The notes beneath the pieces were generated by a model. The model did not search any database, was not told where the DNA came from, and saw only the letters and a list, made by a program, of their open reading frames with translations. DNA of 42,714 nucleotides. Origin: Chitinispirillum sp. Lineage in GTDB: Bacteria; Fibrobacterota; Chitinivibrionia; Chitinivibrionales; Chitinispirillaceae. This document shows positions 27,501-35,656 of the stretch, one piece after another. Numbering within the stretch: position 1 is the stretch's first letter; each line of letters begins with the position of its first letter. The DNA lies in NCBI GenBank assembly GCA_007115975.1, contig SKJJ01000022.1:1-42714 (forward strand), given 5' to 3'. The position numbers and the translations under genes are program-made.

Positions 27501-27590
27501 CCGGTAAGAGCAGCGGTCCAGGTTGGCAGAAATGATCCCTGTCCGTGCGGCAGTGGTAAAAAGTATAAAAAATGTTGTGGTAATACATGA
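24504..27590 (+). CDS. secA: preprotein translocase ATPase
   Basis: This 1028-residue motor drives protein export through SecYEG. Walker A is G-E-G-K-T at residues 122-126, and the second helicase domain has G-R-G-T-D-I-V and R-G-R-A-G-R-Q-G. The C-terminal zinc tail has C-P-C-G-S-G-K-K-Y-K-K-C-C. The protein is over 100 residues longer than E. coli SecA (901). The extra sequence is mainly an insertion in the preprotein-binding region (about 255-365), as in SecA of Bacteroidota and relatives. The start has AGAGGT seven bases upstream. The stop overlaps the tmk start (ATGA). Confidence 0.97.
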   Translation: MDLLSVLGKVFGSKQDKDMKKVLPVLEMVNSFRDRISALNDEQLKAKTAEFKKRLEQGETLDDILPEAFAVVREATHRVLGEGKTVYDPYLKKEIPFMAHFDVQVIGAAVLHQGKIAEMKTGEGKTQVAAMAAYLNALSGKGVHVITVNDYLARRDSQWMGKIFNFLDLTVGCLDITEPHSPERKSAYDSDIVFGTNNEFGFDYLRDNMATSPEQCVLRELNFAIVDEVDNILIDEARTPLIISGPVTKSNQEYDELKPRVVKLVSAQNQLVQRVMAEVEELLKQEGKEYEIGYKLLIVKRGGPKNKRYLKVTKEPGVAKFMKTVETDYLREKKLYEIDEELFFVLDESGHSAELTEKGRNFIGGANNDFFVVPDLSVMLGEIDSNESIDAPEKAKRREEAHRTYAEHSERIHSISQLLRAYALFEIDVNYVVQDGQILIVDEFTGRILHGRRYSEGLHQALEAKEGVKVAGENQTLATITFQNFFKMYNKLAGMTGTAVTEAGEFHEIYKLDVVTVPTNRPLQRKDYNDEIYKTYREKYNAIVKDIEQMSSQGRPTLVGTTSIEKSELLSKLLTRSGIKHEVLNAKHHAKEASIVAQAGRSGAVTIATNMAGRGTDIVLGGNFEHLANTELFKEGIEPEELTLEEKRQKFSKLFQSIKEESNRVRQQGGLHIIGTERHESRRIDNQLRGRAGRQGDPGSTKFFLSLDDDLMRIFGSERIAGIMDRLGSDDGEVISHPLVSKAIGNAQKRVEGRNFDIRKHLKEYDDVMNLQRSEIYGLRQRILRGENLKDDILDQIAGHLEEVVFRHTTAGKHPEEWDLPALYADIQTAFGIVYQITDEQLVNMTQDELFDTIWEKVRERYEEKEQRFGEPIMRQFERSVFLMVIDSLWKDHLYEMDHLKGGVQFRAFGQKNPLFEYQREGLKMFEELRGAISAEVSNYAFRLERVEPKRRAQPLSNAKEIHGEFDPLASIQSPRGAAPQRPRQTVTNRGPSGSAVTTPVRAAVQVGRNDPCPCGSGKKYKKCCGNT

Positions 27591-28225
27591 ACAGGGGACT
27601 TTTTATCACCTTTGAGGGTATTGATGGGTGTGGTAAAAGTACTCAGATAGATCGTGTTGCCAGGCTTCTGGAGCAACGATCTGGAGTGCAGCCGGTTGTA
27701 ACCAGAGAGCCGGGGGGGACTGTTATCGGCGAGGCGATCCGCAAAGTGCTGATCGATCCTAACTATCTGGAGATGGGTACTGAAACGGAGCTGCTTTTGT
27801 ATCTGGCCTCGCGGGCTCAGCATGTTAAGGAGAAAATCGTTCCTGCACTGGAATCGGGTAAAGTGGTTCTTTGTGATCGTTTTCAGGCAGCCACTTTTGC
27901 CTACCAGGGGTATGGAAGGGGTTTGTCTTTTGAGCAACTTGCTACGCTCAACCGTTTTGCCACAAAGGGGACTGTTCCTGACTGTACTTTGGTGCTGGAT
28001 ATATCTGTTGAGTGCTCTTTAAGACGACTTGCAGCAATGAATAAAAGTAAAGACCGGCTTGAGAACAGTTCCGCAGAGTTTTTTGAGAAGATCAGGGAGG
28101 GCTACCGGGCACAGGCTTCAGATGATCCCCGGGTTGTTCTGCTCGACGGAGAATTGGGGCTCGATGAGCTTACAGAAGAGATCTATGGCAGGATAAATGA
28201 GTTAATGGAAAAGTCCTTCTCCTAA
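27587..28225 (+). CDS. tmk: thymidylate kinase
   Basis: This 212-residue kinase makes dTDP from dTMP. The P-loop is F-E-G-I-D-G-C-G-K-S-T near the N-terminus. The family motifs T-R-E-P-G-G-T, L-A-S-R-A-Q-H and V-L-C-D-R-F are all present, and the length is normal. It begins inside the secA stop codon region (four-base overlap), so translation is coupled to secA. The lid region near residue 145 reads K-S-K-D-R-L. No holB-like gene follows, unlike the common tmk-holB arrangement. Confidence 0.95.
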   Translation: MNRGLFITFEGIDGCGKSTQIDRVARLLEQRSGVQPVVTREPGGTVIGEAIRKVLIDPNYLEMGTETELLLYLASRAQHVKEKIVPALESGKVVLCDRFQAATFAYQGYGRGLSFEQLATLNRFATKGTVPDCTLVLDISVECSLRRLAAMNKSKDRLENSSAEFFEKIREGYRAQASDDPRVVLLDGELGLDELTEEIYGRINELMEKSFS

Positions 28226-28313
28226 AAATGGAATTAAACTTGCTTCCTGATGTATTTTTCAACACCGGACTGTTTGTTATGCACTTCATATATGATAACT
28301 GTGGGAGAAATTA

Positions 28314-30077
28314 ATGGAAAAGAGAACCAACGGATCATCACACAACACACTCGGTAAAACTCCTTTCTTGGGAATTGTGGTTTTAATCGTAGTGCTAACC
28401 GGATTGGTTATTGACTCCACCAGAGCTGATGGGGATAACTTCTATGCCGATATCATACGGCTCGATAATGTAACTGCAAAGATTCATCAGAGCTATGTCG
28501 AAGAACTCTCTTCAAAAGAGCTCATTGATAATGCTATTCAGGGAATGATGAAATCTCTGGATCCCTACACCACCTATTTTGAAACCAAGGAGTACGAGGA
28601 GTTACGAATTCACACTGAGGGGAAATTCGGCGGGTTGGGAATTCAGATCTCAATCAGAGATGACGTTCTCACCGTCATGACTCCCATTAGCGGTACCCCT
28701 GCTTCCCGGGCTGGCGTTCAATCCGGCGATCAAATTATAGAAATTGATGGTGAATCCACCAAAGGAATTACCGTTGAAGGGGCTGTCAACATTCTCAGGG
28801 GGGCTCCCGGATCCAGGGTGGCTATTCTTATCCGAAGAAAGGGTGCACCAAAAGATATTGAATATACAATCACACGTGAAATTATACAGATCAAGGCCGT
28901 TCCCTTTTACGGTATTGTCGGTGACAGCATTGGCTACATTCAACTTCAGGCTTTCAGTAAAGAAGCCGCTTCAGAGGTGGAACGTGCCATAAAAAGCCTT
29001 CTTAAGCAGGGTATAAACGGGCTTGTCTTTGATTTGAGAAATAACCCCGGTGGGTTGCTTCCTCAGGCTATAGAGGTGGCTGATAAGTTCCTTTCAAGAA
29101 AAAATCTTGTTGTTTCAACCCGCGGCAGGGTACGAAACCAAAATAATGAGTTTTTTGCCGCTGGACCTTCTGTTGTTCCTGAAGATCTTCCGCTGGGTGT
29201 ACTTGTTGATTACTCCTCTGCAAGTGCTTCAGAAATTGTGGCTGGTGCCATACAGGATTGGGACAGAGGACTGGTCATTGGAGACACAACGTTTGGTAAA
29301 GGTTCAGTACAGAGCGTGCTTCCTCTGGATAAAAATCATCACCTCAAGATCACTACCGCCCTTTACTATACCCCTTCGGGAAGATGTATCAACAGGCCGC
29401 ATCTTTCCCGCAATGATACCACTGAAAACGGTGATGATATAGAGGAACAGGAGCCAGATACCATAGAGTATCAGACACAAAATGGCAGAATTGTCTATGG
29501 TGGTGGTGGTATTGTTCCGGATACGGTAGTGAAGATGGATATCCCGCAACTGCCCATCAGAGCCCTTTACGGAAAGGATGCCTTTTTCCAGTTTGCAAAC
29601 ATGGAATACCCGCGGTTGGAAAAAGAAAATAGAACTGTCGGTCCTGACTTCACTATAGATGATGCCATGATGGAGAGGTTTTACTCCTATCTGGATTCAA
29701 TCGATTTCTCCTATACCAGTATTGCTCAGCATCAGTTTGAAGAGTTCAAGAAAAAAAGCGGCCTTGTGCCCGATACCAGTATCGATTCTGCCACAGCCCA
29801 ATTTATGGAGATGCCTCAGTGGAGTGACACCGATCTTACCACTGTTAAAGCTGCGGTTGCACAGATGGATTCAATTCTGAAAAAGGACAGCATGCGGGCG
29901 TTGGAACAGAATGAATCGGAAATCAGGCGTCTTTTAACCAATGCGTTTCTGGTCAGAGAGTTTGGCCAGGATAATGAAATTGTTTTCAGAAAAAGATTAG
30001 GTGAGGATACGCAGCTTAAGGCTGCTCTGGAGATTTTGGCAGACAGGGCTATTTATGAGCGCCTCTTAAGGCCATGA
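28314..30077 (+). CDS. S41 carboxy-terminal processing protease (CtpA/Prc type)
   Basis: This 587-residue periplasmic protease has an N-terminal membrane or signal segment (about 18-37), a PDZ domain (about 105-175) and a peptidase S41 domain. The catalytic pair is Ser304 in S-A-S-A-S-E-I and Lys329 in T-F-G-K-G-S, spaced 25 residues as in E. coli Prc. A further 150-200 residues at the C-terminus are helical and charged. Such enzymes trim or degrade envelope proteins from their C-terminal ends. The start ATG has GGGAGA upstream. A PpiD-like chaperone and an FKBP lipoprotein follow in the same direction, forming a folding and quality-control group. Confidence 0.9.
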   Translation: MEKRTNGSSHNTLGKTPFLGIVVLIVVLTGLVIDSTRADGDNFYADIIRLDNVTAKIHQSYVEELSSKELIDNAIQGMMKSLDPYTTYFETKEYEELRIHTEGKFGGLGIQISIRDDVLTVMTPISGTPASRAGVQSGDQIIEIDGESTKGITVEGAVNILRGAPGSRVAILIRRKGAPKDIEYTITREIIQIKAVPFYGIVGDSIGYIQLQAFSKEAASEVERAIKSLLKQGINGLVFDLRNNPGGLLPQAIEVADKFLSRKNLVVSTRGRVRNQNNEFFAAGPSVVPEDLPLGVLVDYSSASASEIVAGAIQDWDRGLVIGDTTFGKGSVQSVLPLDKNHHLKITTALYYTPSGRCINRPHLSRNDTTENGDDIEEQEPDTIEYQTQNGRIVYGGGGIVPDTVVKMDIPQLPIRALYGKDAFFQFANMEYPRLEKENRTVGPDFTIDDAMMERFYSYLDSIDFSYTSIAQHQFEEFKKKSGLVPDTSIDSATAQFMEMPQWSDTDLTTVKAAVAQMDSILKKDSMRALEQNESEIRRLLTNAFLVREFGQDNEIVFRKRLGEDTQLKAALEILADRAIYERLLRP

Positions 30078-30188
30078 GATACTTTTGGAGCAGTTAGATT
30101 CAGCCAGTAAAACCGGTAAAAGAGTTCAAGATTTATCACTGTTAACAGTCGGTCCGTTTAATTTATAAATTTTCGGGAGAGAGTAGTT

Positions 30189-32015
30189 ATGATCAATAGT
30201 ATGCGAAAAATGGCTCCAGCCATTATGTTAGTTATTCTCGTTGCCTTTGTGGGAGGAACCATATTTTTGGATTGGGGGATGAATGCCGCTGGTATGGGCA
30301 GGCCTACAATCGCCGGAAAAATCAATGATACCGAAATTTCTCTTCAGCAGTTTGACCACATGGTCAATCAGGAACGACAGAGAATTCAACAGCAACAGGG
30401 CACGGTGCCACCTGCTATGTATCAGCAAATACCCGCTCAGGTGTGGGAGCAGGAGGTGCAGAGGGTTTTAATGAGAGAGGCCTTTAGGCAGATGAGGCTG
30501 GAATCTACTGCTGAGGAACTCTTTCATTACATTAAAAACAACCCTTTCCCCGGCATCGAACAGGAACCTCATTTTCAAACGGAAGATGGTGTGTTTGATA
30601 CCTCTAAATATATCGATTTTCTCAGTGATCCCAGAAGCTATGATCAGTTCCCCTTTCTGCGGGATATGGAAAGGCATACTGCGGAGTTTGTAATTCCCGC
30701 TCAGAAGTTTGAAACACTCCTCCAGGCAAGTGTTCTCCCTTCGCCCTCAGAAATAGAACAACAGTATCGTTTGCAAAACGAAAAAGCCGTCTTTGAATAT
30801 GTAAAGGTGAGAAAAAGCATGTTCGATGTCGATCAGTCCGATATTACTGAGGAGATGATACAGCAGTATTACCGTGCAAACAGAAGAAACATGACACAGG
30901 ATGAAAAAGTAAACTTGCGCTTTGCCCGTATTCCAATTGAAGTCACTGAATATGATGAGGCGGTGTATCGCAATGAAATGGAAGATCTCAGAGAGAGGAT
31001 ACTCTCTGATGAATTCACCTTTGAAAAAGAGGCTGAGTTTGAATCTGACGACGAGCAGACTGCTCCAATGGGCGGATATTTAGGGTGGTTTGCGTTTGAA
31101 CAAATGGTTTCGGAGTTTAGCGAAGCCGCTTTCTCTTTGGAGGTCGGTGAAATCTCTGAGCCGGTAAGAACTGCCTATGGCTATCATCTCATTCAAGTCG
31201 AAGGCAAAGAGGAGCGTGACGGAGAGTTAATGGTAAATGCCCGTCATATACTGAGAAATGTCGAGCCTACCATTGAAACCATTGACCGTGCTTCTGATCT
31301 GGCTGAAAGCTTAAGGGAAGAGATTATCCGAGATGGCTTCGATAAAGTGGTCGAAAATTTTGAATCAGTTCAGGTCGGTTCCACCGGGCTTTTTGCAAGG
31401 GGAGATAACGTACCGGAAATCGGATTTCTCTCTGGATTAATGGCTTTTGCTTTTGATGCTGATATTGGGGGTATCTCTGATATTTTGGAAAATCCCGATG
31501 CTGTATATGTCCTCAGTGTCAAGGAAAAAGTCCCCAGCGGAATCATTCCCTTAGAGGTTGCCCGTCAGGATATCGTTATAACTCTTAAAGACTCGTTGCA
31601 GAATCAGCAGGCAAGAAACCATGCTGCAGCAGTACTTGCAACCGTTGCTGATACTGAGCACTCCCTGGTGGACTTGCAACAGGAGGATCCGCTGCTCGTT
31701 TCGGGAGCAACTGATACGGTGGGCCGTCTGGAGTTTATCCCGGTACTTGGTTTTAATTCCAAGGCTGCTGCCGTTGCATTCTCTCTTGATGAGGGTCAGA
31801 TGTCTGGTTTGGTTGAGGATGAAGAGGGCTTTTACTTTGTAAAAACAAAATGGATTTCACGGATAGATACTGATCAGATACCTTCTCAAAATCTGGAATC
31901 GGTAAAAAACACCCTGAAGCAGCAGAGAATGCAAATGACCTTCTCTGAGTGGATGACTGATCTGAAAGAAAATGCAAAAATTGTCAACAATGTAGATAGA
32001 ATCTATATGCAATAA
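30189..32015 (+). CDS. membrane-anchored PpiC/SurA/PpiD-type chaperone
   Basis: This 608-residue protein has one N-terminal membrane helix (about 12-29), a SurA_N-like helical region (about 38-220) with Q-F-D-H-M-V-N-Q-E-R, and a parvulin-type prolyl isomerase domain (about 235-335) with G-Y-L-G-W-F and G-Y-H-L-I-Q-V. A second, weaker parvulin-like module may lie at about 345-460. The layout is that of PpiD, a periplasmic chaperone tethered near the translocon that helps exported proteins fold. The ribosome site GGGAGAGAG precedes the ATG. It sits between the S41 protease and FKBP genes, close to secA. Confidence 0.88.
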   Translation: MINSMRKMAPAIMLVILVAFVGGTIFLDWGMNAAGMGRPTIAGKINDTEISLQQFDHMVNQERQRIQQQQGTVPPAMYQQIPAQVWEQEVQRVLMREAFRQMRLESTAEELFHYIKNNPFPGIEQEPHFQTEDGVFDTSKYIDFLSDPRSYDQFPFLRDMERHTAEFVIPAQKFETLLQASVLPSPSEIEQQYRLQNEKAVFEYVKVRKSMFDVDQSDITEEMIQQYYRANRRNMTQDEKVNLRFARIPIEVTEYDEAVYRNEMEDLRERILSDEFTFEKEAEFESDDEQTAPMGGYLGWFAFEQMVSEFSEAAFSLEVGEISEPVRTAYGYHLIQVEGKEERDGELMVNARHILRNVEPTIETIDRASDLAESLREEIIRDGFDKVVENFESVQVGSTGLFARGDNVPEIGFLSGLMAFAFDADIGGISDILENPDAVYVLSVKEKVPSGIIPLEVARQDIVITLKDSLQNQQARNHAAAVLATVADTEHSLVDLQQEDPLLVSGATDTVGRLEFIPVLGFNSKAAAVAFSLDEGQMSGLVEDEEGFYFVKTKWISRIDTDQIPSQNLESVKNTLKQQRMQMTFSEWMTDLKENAKIVNNVDRIYMQ

Positions 32016-32021
32016 TATCAG

Positions 32022-32054
32022 CTGCAGGGGTGTGTGTAGATACCACCCCTGCAG
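32022..32054 (+). other. 11-bp perfect intercistronic hairpin
   Basis: CTGCAGGGGTG (32022-32032) pairs exactly with CACCCCTGCAG (32044-32054) around an 11-base loop, seven bases after the chaperone gene. No T run follows, so it is more likely an RNA-stability or processing hairpin than an intrinsic terminator. Confidence 0.6.
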
Positions 32055-32288
32055 GGTATCTTCGATAATCAATCCGATCTGTGCCCTTTTGAGTTGGGTC
32101 GGTATATCTTCTGTTAAAAACCCCTCATTTCTGTCATGTCGTTTTGGCTTTTTGGGGAGTAGTAATTACCTGTAAAGAGTAAGGCTTGTTTTCATGGAAA
32201 CCCAATTCTGCATGGAGAGAGGCCAATGGTGTATATTTCATGTTTCAGATAACTTTTTACCACCTTTTAACTTGTTGAGGAGATTTGT

Positions 32289-32984
32289 GTGAGAAAAATA
32301 CTCGTTTTGGGAATGGCTGCATCATTGATGGTTTCATGTGCGTCACAGAAAAGTAAGGCAGATGTAAAATTGGAAGATTTTGAAAGTAAAGTAAGTTACA
32401 TGGTCGGGCAGGATATCGGGAATACTTTGAAATCAATGGGATCTGATTTTGATCTGGAAATACTGGCCCGTGCCATAGAAGATGTCATGAACGACCGTCC
32501 AAGCCGTTTGTCTGATGAAGAGCTTAAAGAAGTAGGTGCGCAATTCCAACAACAACTCCAGCAAAAACAGATGGCTATGCAAGAAGAGATGTCGGAGAAA
32601 AATAAGGAAGCTGGTGATGCTTTCCTTGAAGAAAATAAGACCAATCCCGATGTCGTTGTCACAGAAAGTGGGTTACAGTACAAAGTGATCACACAAGGGG
32701 AAGGACCATCTCCCAGTGAAGAGGACATTGTAACCGTTCACTATACCGGAAGACTTCTGGACGGTACAGTTTTTGACAGTTCGCATGAGCGTGGCACTCC
32801 TGCTACTTTCAATCTCTCACAGGTTATTCCTGGTTGGACCGAGGGAGTACAGTTAATGAATGTAGGTAGTAAATTTGAACTGTATTTACCATCAGATCTC
32901 GCTTATGGCCCACGAGGAGCAGGGCAAGATATCGAACCTAATTCTACGTTGGTTTTTGAAATCGAACTGCTTGATATTGAATAG
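32289..32984 (+). CDS. FKBP-type peptidyl-prolyl isomerase lipoprotein
   Basis: This 231-residue protein starts at GTG with GAGGAG six bases upstream. A lipobox L-M-V-S-C puts the lipidated Cys at residue 17. Residues about 28-130 form the helical FKBP_N dimerisation-type domain. Residues about 140-231 form the FKBP catalytic domain, with V-H-Y-T-G-R-L-L-D-G-T-V-F-D-S and P-S-D-L-A-Y-G. This is the Mip/FkpA architecture: a periplasmic, lipid-anchored folding helper. Ser18 is not Asp at the +2 position, so outer-membrane sorting is expected if the Lol rule holds here. A strong terminator follows directly. Confidence 0.92.
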   Translation: MRKILVLGMAASLMVSCASQKSKADVKLEDFESKVSYMVGQDIGNTLKSMGSDFDLEILARAIEDVMNDRPSRLSDEELKEVGAQFQQQLQQKQMAMQEEMSEKNKEAGDAFLEENKTNPDVVVTESGLQYKVITQGEGPSPSEEDIVTVHYTGRLLDGTVFDSSHERGTPATFNLSQVIPGWTEGVQLMNVGSKFELYLPSDLAYGPRGAGQDIEPNSTLVFEIELLDIE

Positions 32985-33004
32985 GCTTTTTGTACGCAGC
33001 AGGG

Positions 33005-33038
33005 AAAAAAAGAGAGGGCGTTTACCCTCTCTTTTTTT
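33005..33038 (+). terminator. strong rho-independent terminator, possibly bidirectional
   Basis: AAAAAAAGAGAGGG (33005-33018) and CCCTCTCTTTTTTT (33025-33038) form a perfect 14-bp stem with a six-base loop, ending in a T run. The A run on the left arm would give a T run on the other strand. It could therefore also stop transcription coming from the converging barrel gene. Confidence 0.92.
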
Positions 33039-33040
33039 GT

Positions 33041-33506
33041 CGAAACCGACAACAGTAATGATTGCCCTCAATTCCCCGCCCCGTAGTTAAGATTTCGCAC
33101 CATGAGTGAGTCCCTTAGAGACCACATCGTTATAGTACCGCAGTACTATTAGAACATTTTTGTCCAGTCCATCACCCTGAGCCCTCTTCGTGGGCACCTG
33201 AGTTTCGCGGTACATGTTATAAGCCATTGACTTTGATCACTTGATTCCGCTAGGCACAGCACTGCTTTTGCGGATGCAACCGGAATTTCGCTTTTAATGC
33301 CTTGATGGAAATGTTTTCGGCCACACAGCCCCGGCAATCGAATTAGAGAAGATCTCCCTGAGTGCTGAAGTACCTATATGCCCGGTCTTAGAGTGGCGGT
33401 ATTACGGAGGGCGTGTGGATAAGATAGCGATATGAGACCATTAAGATAAAGGCTGCCACCCATTACAACTTACCCTCCAAGTTTTATGTTTTGTACACCG
33501 GAAAAG
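33041..33506. other. unexplained 466-base region between converging genes
   Basis: No convincing gene is visible. A 62-codon frame on the minus strand (33149-33337) and a shorter one near 33390-33470 have no family resemblance that I recognise. The region has a perfect 7-bp hairpin ATAGTAC/GTACTAT with loop CGCA at 33132-33149, and its base composition is mixed rather than AT-rich. It lies beyond the end of both flanking genes, so it needs no promoter role. It may be a non-coding RNA gene or remnant DNA. I could not match RNase P, tmRNA, SRP or 6S RNA by eye. Confidence 0.4.
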
Positions 33507-35399
33507 CTATCGCTGAATAAACCAATTTAGTCCCCAGCGGAAGGTGACTCCCGGAGAAAAATACCCCGGAACCCATGAATGTTTGCGGTTAAGAATGTTG
33601 TCGACTTTGTAAAAAAGTCTGAAAGTGCTAATGTGTGCGCAGAGCGTCAGATTGAGGTTGTAGATGGGATCACTCCAGGTATCAAAACCGGCAAAGATTA
33701 TTGGATCCCGTTGGCTCCAGTAATCAAGAGCAAGTGTTGATTCAAAGAATGCGCTTGTTGCACGTGGGTTAAATACATAAGAAGCTTTACCTGAAAATTT
33801 GAGATTGGGTTTGGTGTCAGAAACCAATGCTCGGGCGGACAGCGAAAAATTGTCGAAATGCAACTTTGGTGCAATGAGGAAAACATGGTTTGGCTGAGTG
33901 TAGGGCGCTCTGTTTTGGGGCCAGGAGCTTGAAACGGTAAAGATGTCAATTCCATAGACGTATTGGTACCCAAGCAGCATACCAAGATTTTTGTGGGAAA
34001 CGTATAGCTCCGTGCCGGTTTGATTATATTGATTGGCATACGGACTTATGTATCCCTCTTGTAACTCAGGATATACAGAAAGGGCATCTCGTTTAAAAAA
34101 AACGCTGATTGTTTGTTCTCTGAAACCGAAATTCAGAGCAGTAGAGATATATGGTGATGAGAAGAGGTCTTCATCAGTGCTCATAAAGCTGTTTCCTGCC
34201 GAACCGGTGAAATAACTTTCAACTGGTCCAAGCATAAATGCTCGGTTGTAAAAAAATTCAGGCCTGTTTTCGTAGGAAAGATCATCATCGTGGCCGGAGA
34301 ATTCCCTGCTTCTGCGCAGCTTTGTATGGCGAACTCCTGCTGTATCGTTTTGCCCGATGGCCACTCCAAGCTCAAAACTTCCCTCGGTGTCGACTCTTTT
34401 TATGGTATTGGTGGTTGCATTTTGCATTGTACCATCAGGGATGTTGTAATAGCTGCTGTTGCGGTTAGTTCTGGCAGCAAAACCAATAATAAACGGTTTG
34501 AGATCATAGATATTCAAACCGCCTTCTATATCATAAATATATCGGTTGAGTTTACCCCAGAAGAGCCGGTCAGATGAGGGGGCGGTGCTGTCGATGGCAA
34601 ATTCATTCCTGAGGTCACCGTAGGCGATAGATGCATAGTACAATCGTTCAGAGGGCAGAGAGTAACGAACCTGAGTCCCTGCGACATGCTCTTTTACCAG
34701 GGGGTTATAACCACTGTTCATCAGAACGGTGGTGTCAGCTGATAAACTTCTGTAAAAGTCAATTACATCGTTTCTTTCGTGATTAAACCGTGTTCCGGAA
34801 AAACTGCGATAGTCCGAAAATACATTTGCCGTCATGTGGCGGCTCAGGGGACGTGAAAATCGTAAATTGAATATGTTTTCATCGAACACTCCGTTCTCCC
34901 ACAGAGCCAGCACTTCAGGTACAACAATTTGCCCTGGTTGCCGAAAAACCGTAGCAAAGGGACCTGGCCCGGTCTTTAAATGAGTGAGCTGAGTGTTGGA
35001 GATCATGTCTGTGCCGTTAAGGCCCCATGTTCTTAGTGGCAACCCCGACTCTGTGGCCAGGCTCGGAAAAGGAGCGGTGTTACCATACAAAAGTGTCCGG
35101 TTAAAAGAGCTTGATAAGGTAAAGGGTATTGATACTGCGGCCGGATGATGGGTCAATATTTCAGATAGTGATGGGGCGTCCGTTTTGAATACACGGTTAC
35201 TGCCAACTGAAAAGATGTCCTGATCAACTGTTTTCTCTAACGGGAAGAGAAAAACGTCCCTTCGATCGTTCTCAATGTCTGCCTGGCAGGTATGGGCTGT
35301 CGAATCAGTGCATTGATTGGTGCCGTTGTGTGCACTGATTGTTATATTCAGCAGTAATACAGTGAGAAGCGATAAGCGGAAATATGAGTTTTCTAACAT
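33507..35399 (-). CDS. outer-membrane beta-barrel protein, TonB-receptor-like
   Basis: This 630-residue protein begins with a signal peptide (hydrophobic part about residues 8-22). Residues about 70-150 read like a receptor plug: S-L-S-E-I-L-T-H-H-P, then R-T-W-G-L-N-G-T-D-M-I, then K-T-G-P-G-P-F. The rest alternates polar and hydrophobic residues with many aromatic strand ends. It ends N-I-L-N-R-K-H-S-W-V-P-G-Y then a final strand, like TonB-dependent receptors. It is shorter than a usual receptor, has no visible TonB box, and ends in Arg rather than Phe. It may therefore be a diverged receptor or a porin-like barrel. It is divergent from the TPR lipoprotein gene. Confidence 0.65.
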   Translation of the reverse strand: MLENSYFRLSLLTVLLLNITISAHNGTNQCTDSTAHTCQADIENDRRDVFLFPLEKTVDQDIFSVGSNRVFKTDAPSLSEILTHHPAAVSIPFTLSSSFNRTLLYGNTAPFPSLATESGLPLRTWGLNGTDMISNTQLTHLKTGPGPFATVFRQPGQIVVPEVLALWENGVFDENIFNLRFSRPLSRHMTANVFSDYRSFSGTRFNHERNDVIDFYRSLSADTTVLMNSGYNPLVKEHVAGTQVRYSLPSERLYYASIAYGDLRNEFAIDSTAPSSDRLFWGKLNRYIYDIEGGLNIYDLKPFIIGFAARTNRNSSYYNIPDGTMQNATTNTIKRVDTEGSFELGVAIGQNDTAGVRHTKLRRSREFSGHDDDLSYENRPEFFYNRAFMLGPVESYFTGSAGNSFMSTDEDLFSSPYISTALNFGFREQTISVFFKRDALSVYPELQEGYISPYANQYNQTGTELYVSHKNLGMLLGYQYVYGIDIFTVSSSWPQNRAPYTQPNHVFLIAPKLHFDNFSLSARALVSDTKPNLKFSGKASYVFNPRATSAFFESTLALDYWSQRDPIIFAGFDTWSDPIYNLNLTLCAHISTFRLFYKVDNILNRKHSWVPGYFSPGVTFRWGLNWFIQR

Positions 35400-35481
35400 T
35401 ATTTAAAAATACTACAGGTCCTTCCAAAATGCAGGACATTTAGCCCATTAATTACTCGATACTCAAATAGTCATCGAATAA

Positions 35482-35511
35482 TTTCCCGTCTATCGCCATA
35501 GGCAAGGGAAA
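35482..35511. other. hairpin in the divergent promoter region
   Basis: TTTCCC (35482-35487) pairs with GGGAAA (35506-35511). An inner CTAT/ATAG stem surrounds a CGCC loop at 35490-35501. It lies between two divergent genes and could be an operator or a transcript hairpin. Nothing links it to a known regulator. Confidence 0.35.
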
Positions 35512-35553
35512 CGACAAAAACACAGCCTCGTTCCCCCTCCATCCCCCCACATT

Positions 35554-35582
35554 TTGGCATCGGCAAGTATTATTGGTATGTT
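35554..35582 (+). promoter_or_regulatory. candidate sigma-70 promoter of the TPR lipoprotein gene
   Basis: TTGGCA (35554-35559) and TATGTT (35577-35582) are separated by 17 bases. This would start transcription near 35589, about 68 bases before the preferred ATG at 35657. Confidence 0.45.
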
Positions 35583-35656
35583 TGTTTATAGGGAAAACGG
35601 GCTGAATGTATTTTTATCATTTCCTAAAATCTTCTATTTTCCAGGGACTTTTGATT

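Noticed and set aside
32022-32054. Hairpin as an intrinsic terminator
   Set aside because: No run of T follows the stem.
33149-33337. 62-codon minus-strand frame as a gene
   Set aside because: It has no ribosome site, no family resemblance and an unusual composition. It is more likely chance within the unexplained region.
33041-33506. RNase P RNA, tmRNA or SRP RNA
   Set aside because: The conserved sequence blocks of these RNAs were not found on either strand by eye.
35606-35656. Upstream ATG of the TPR lipoprotein
   Set aside because: It would place 17 residues before the signal segment. ATG 35657 gives a normal lipoprotein signal peptide.
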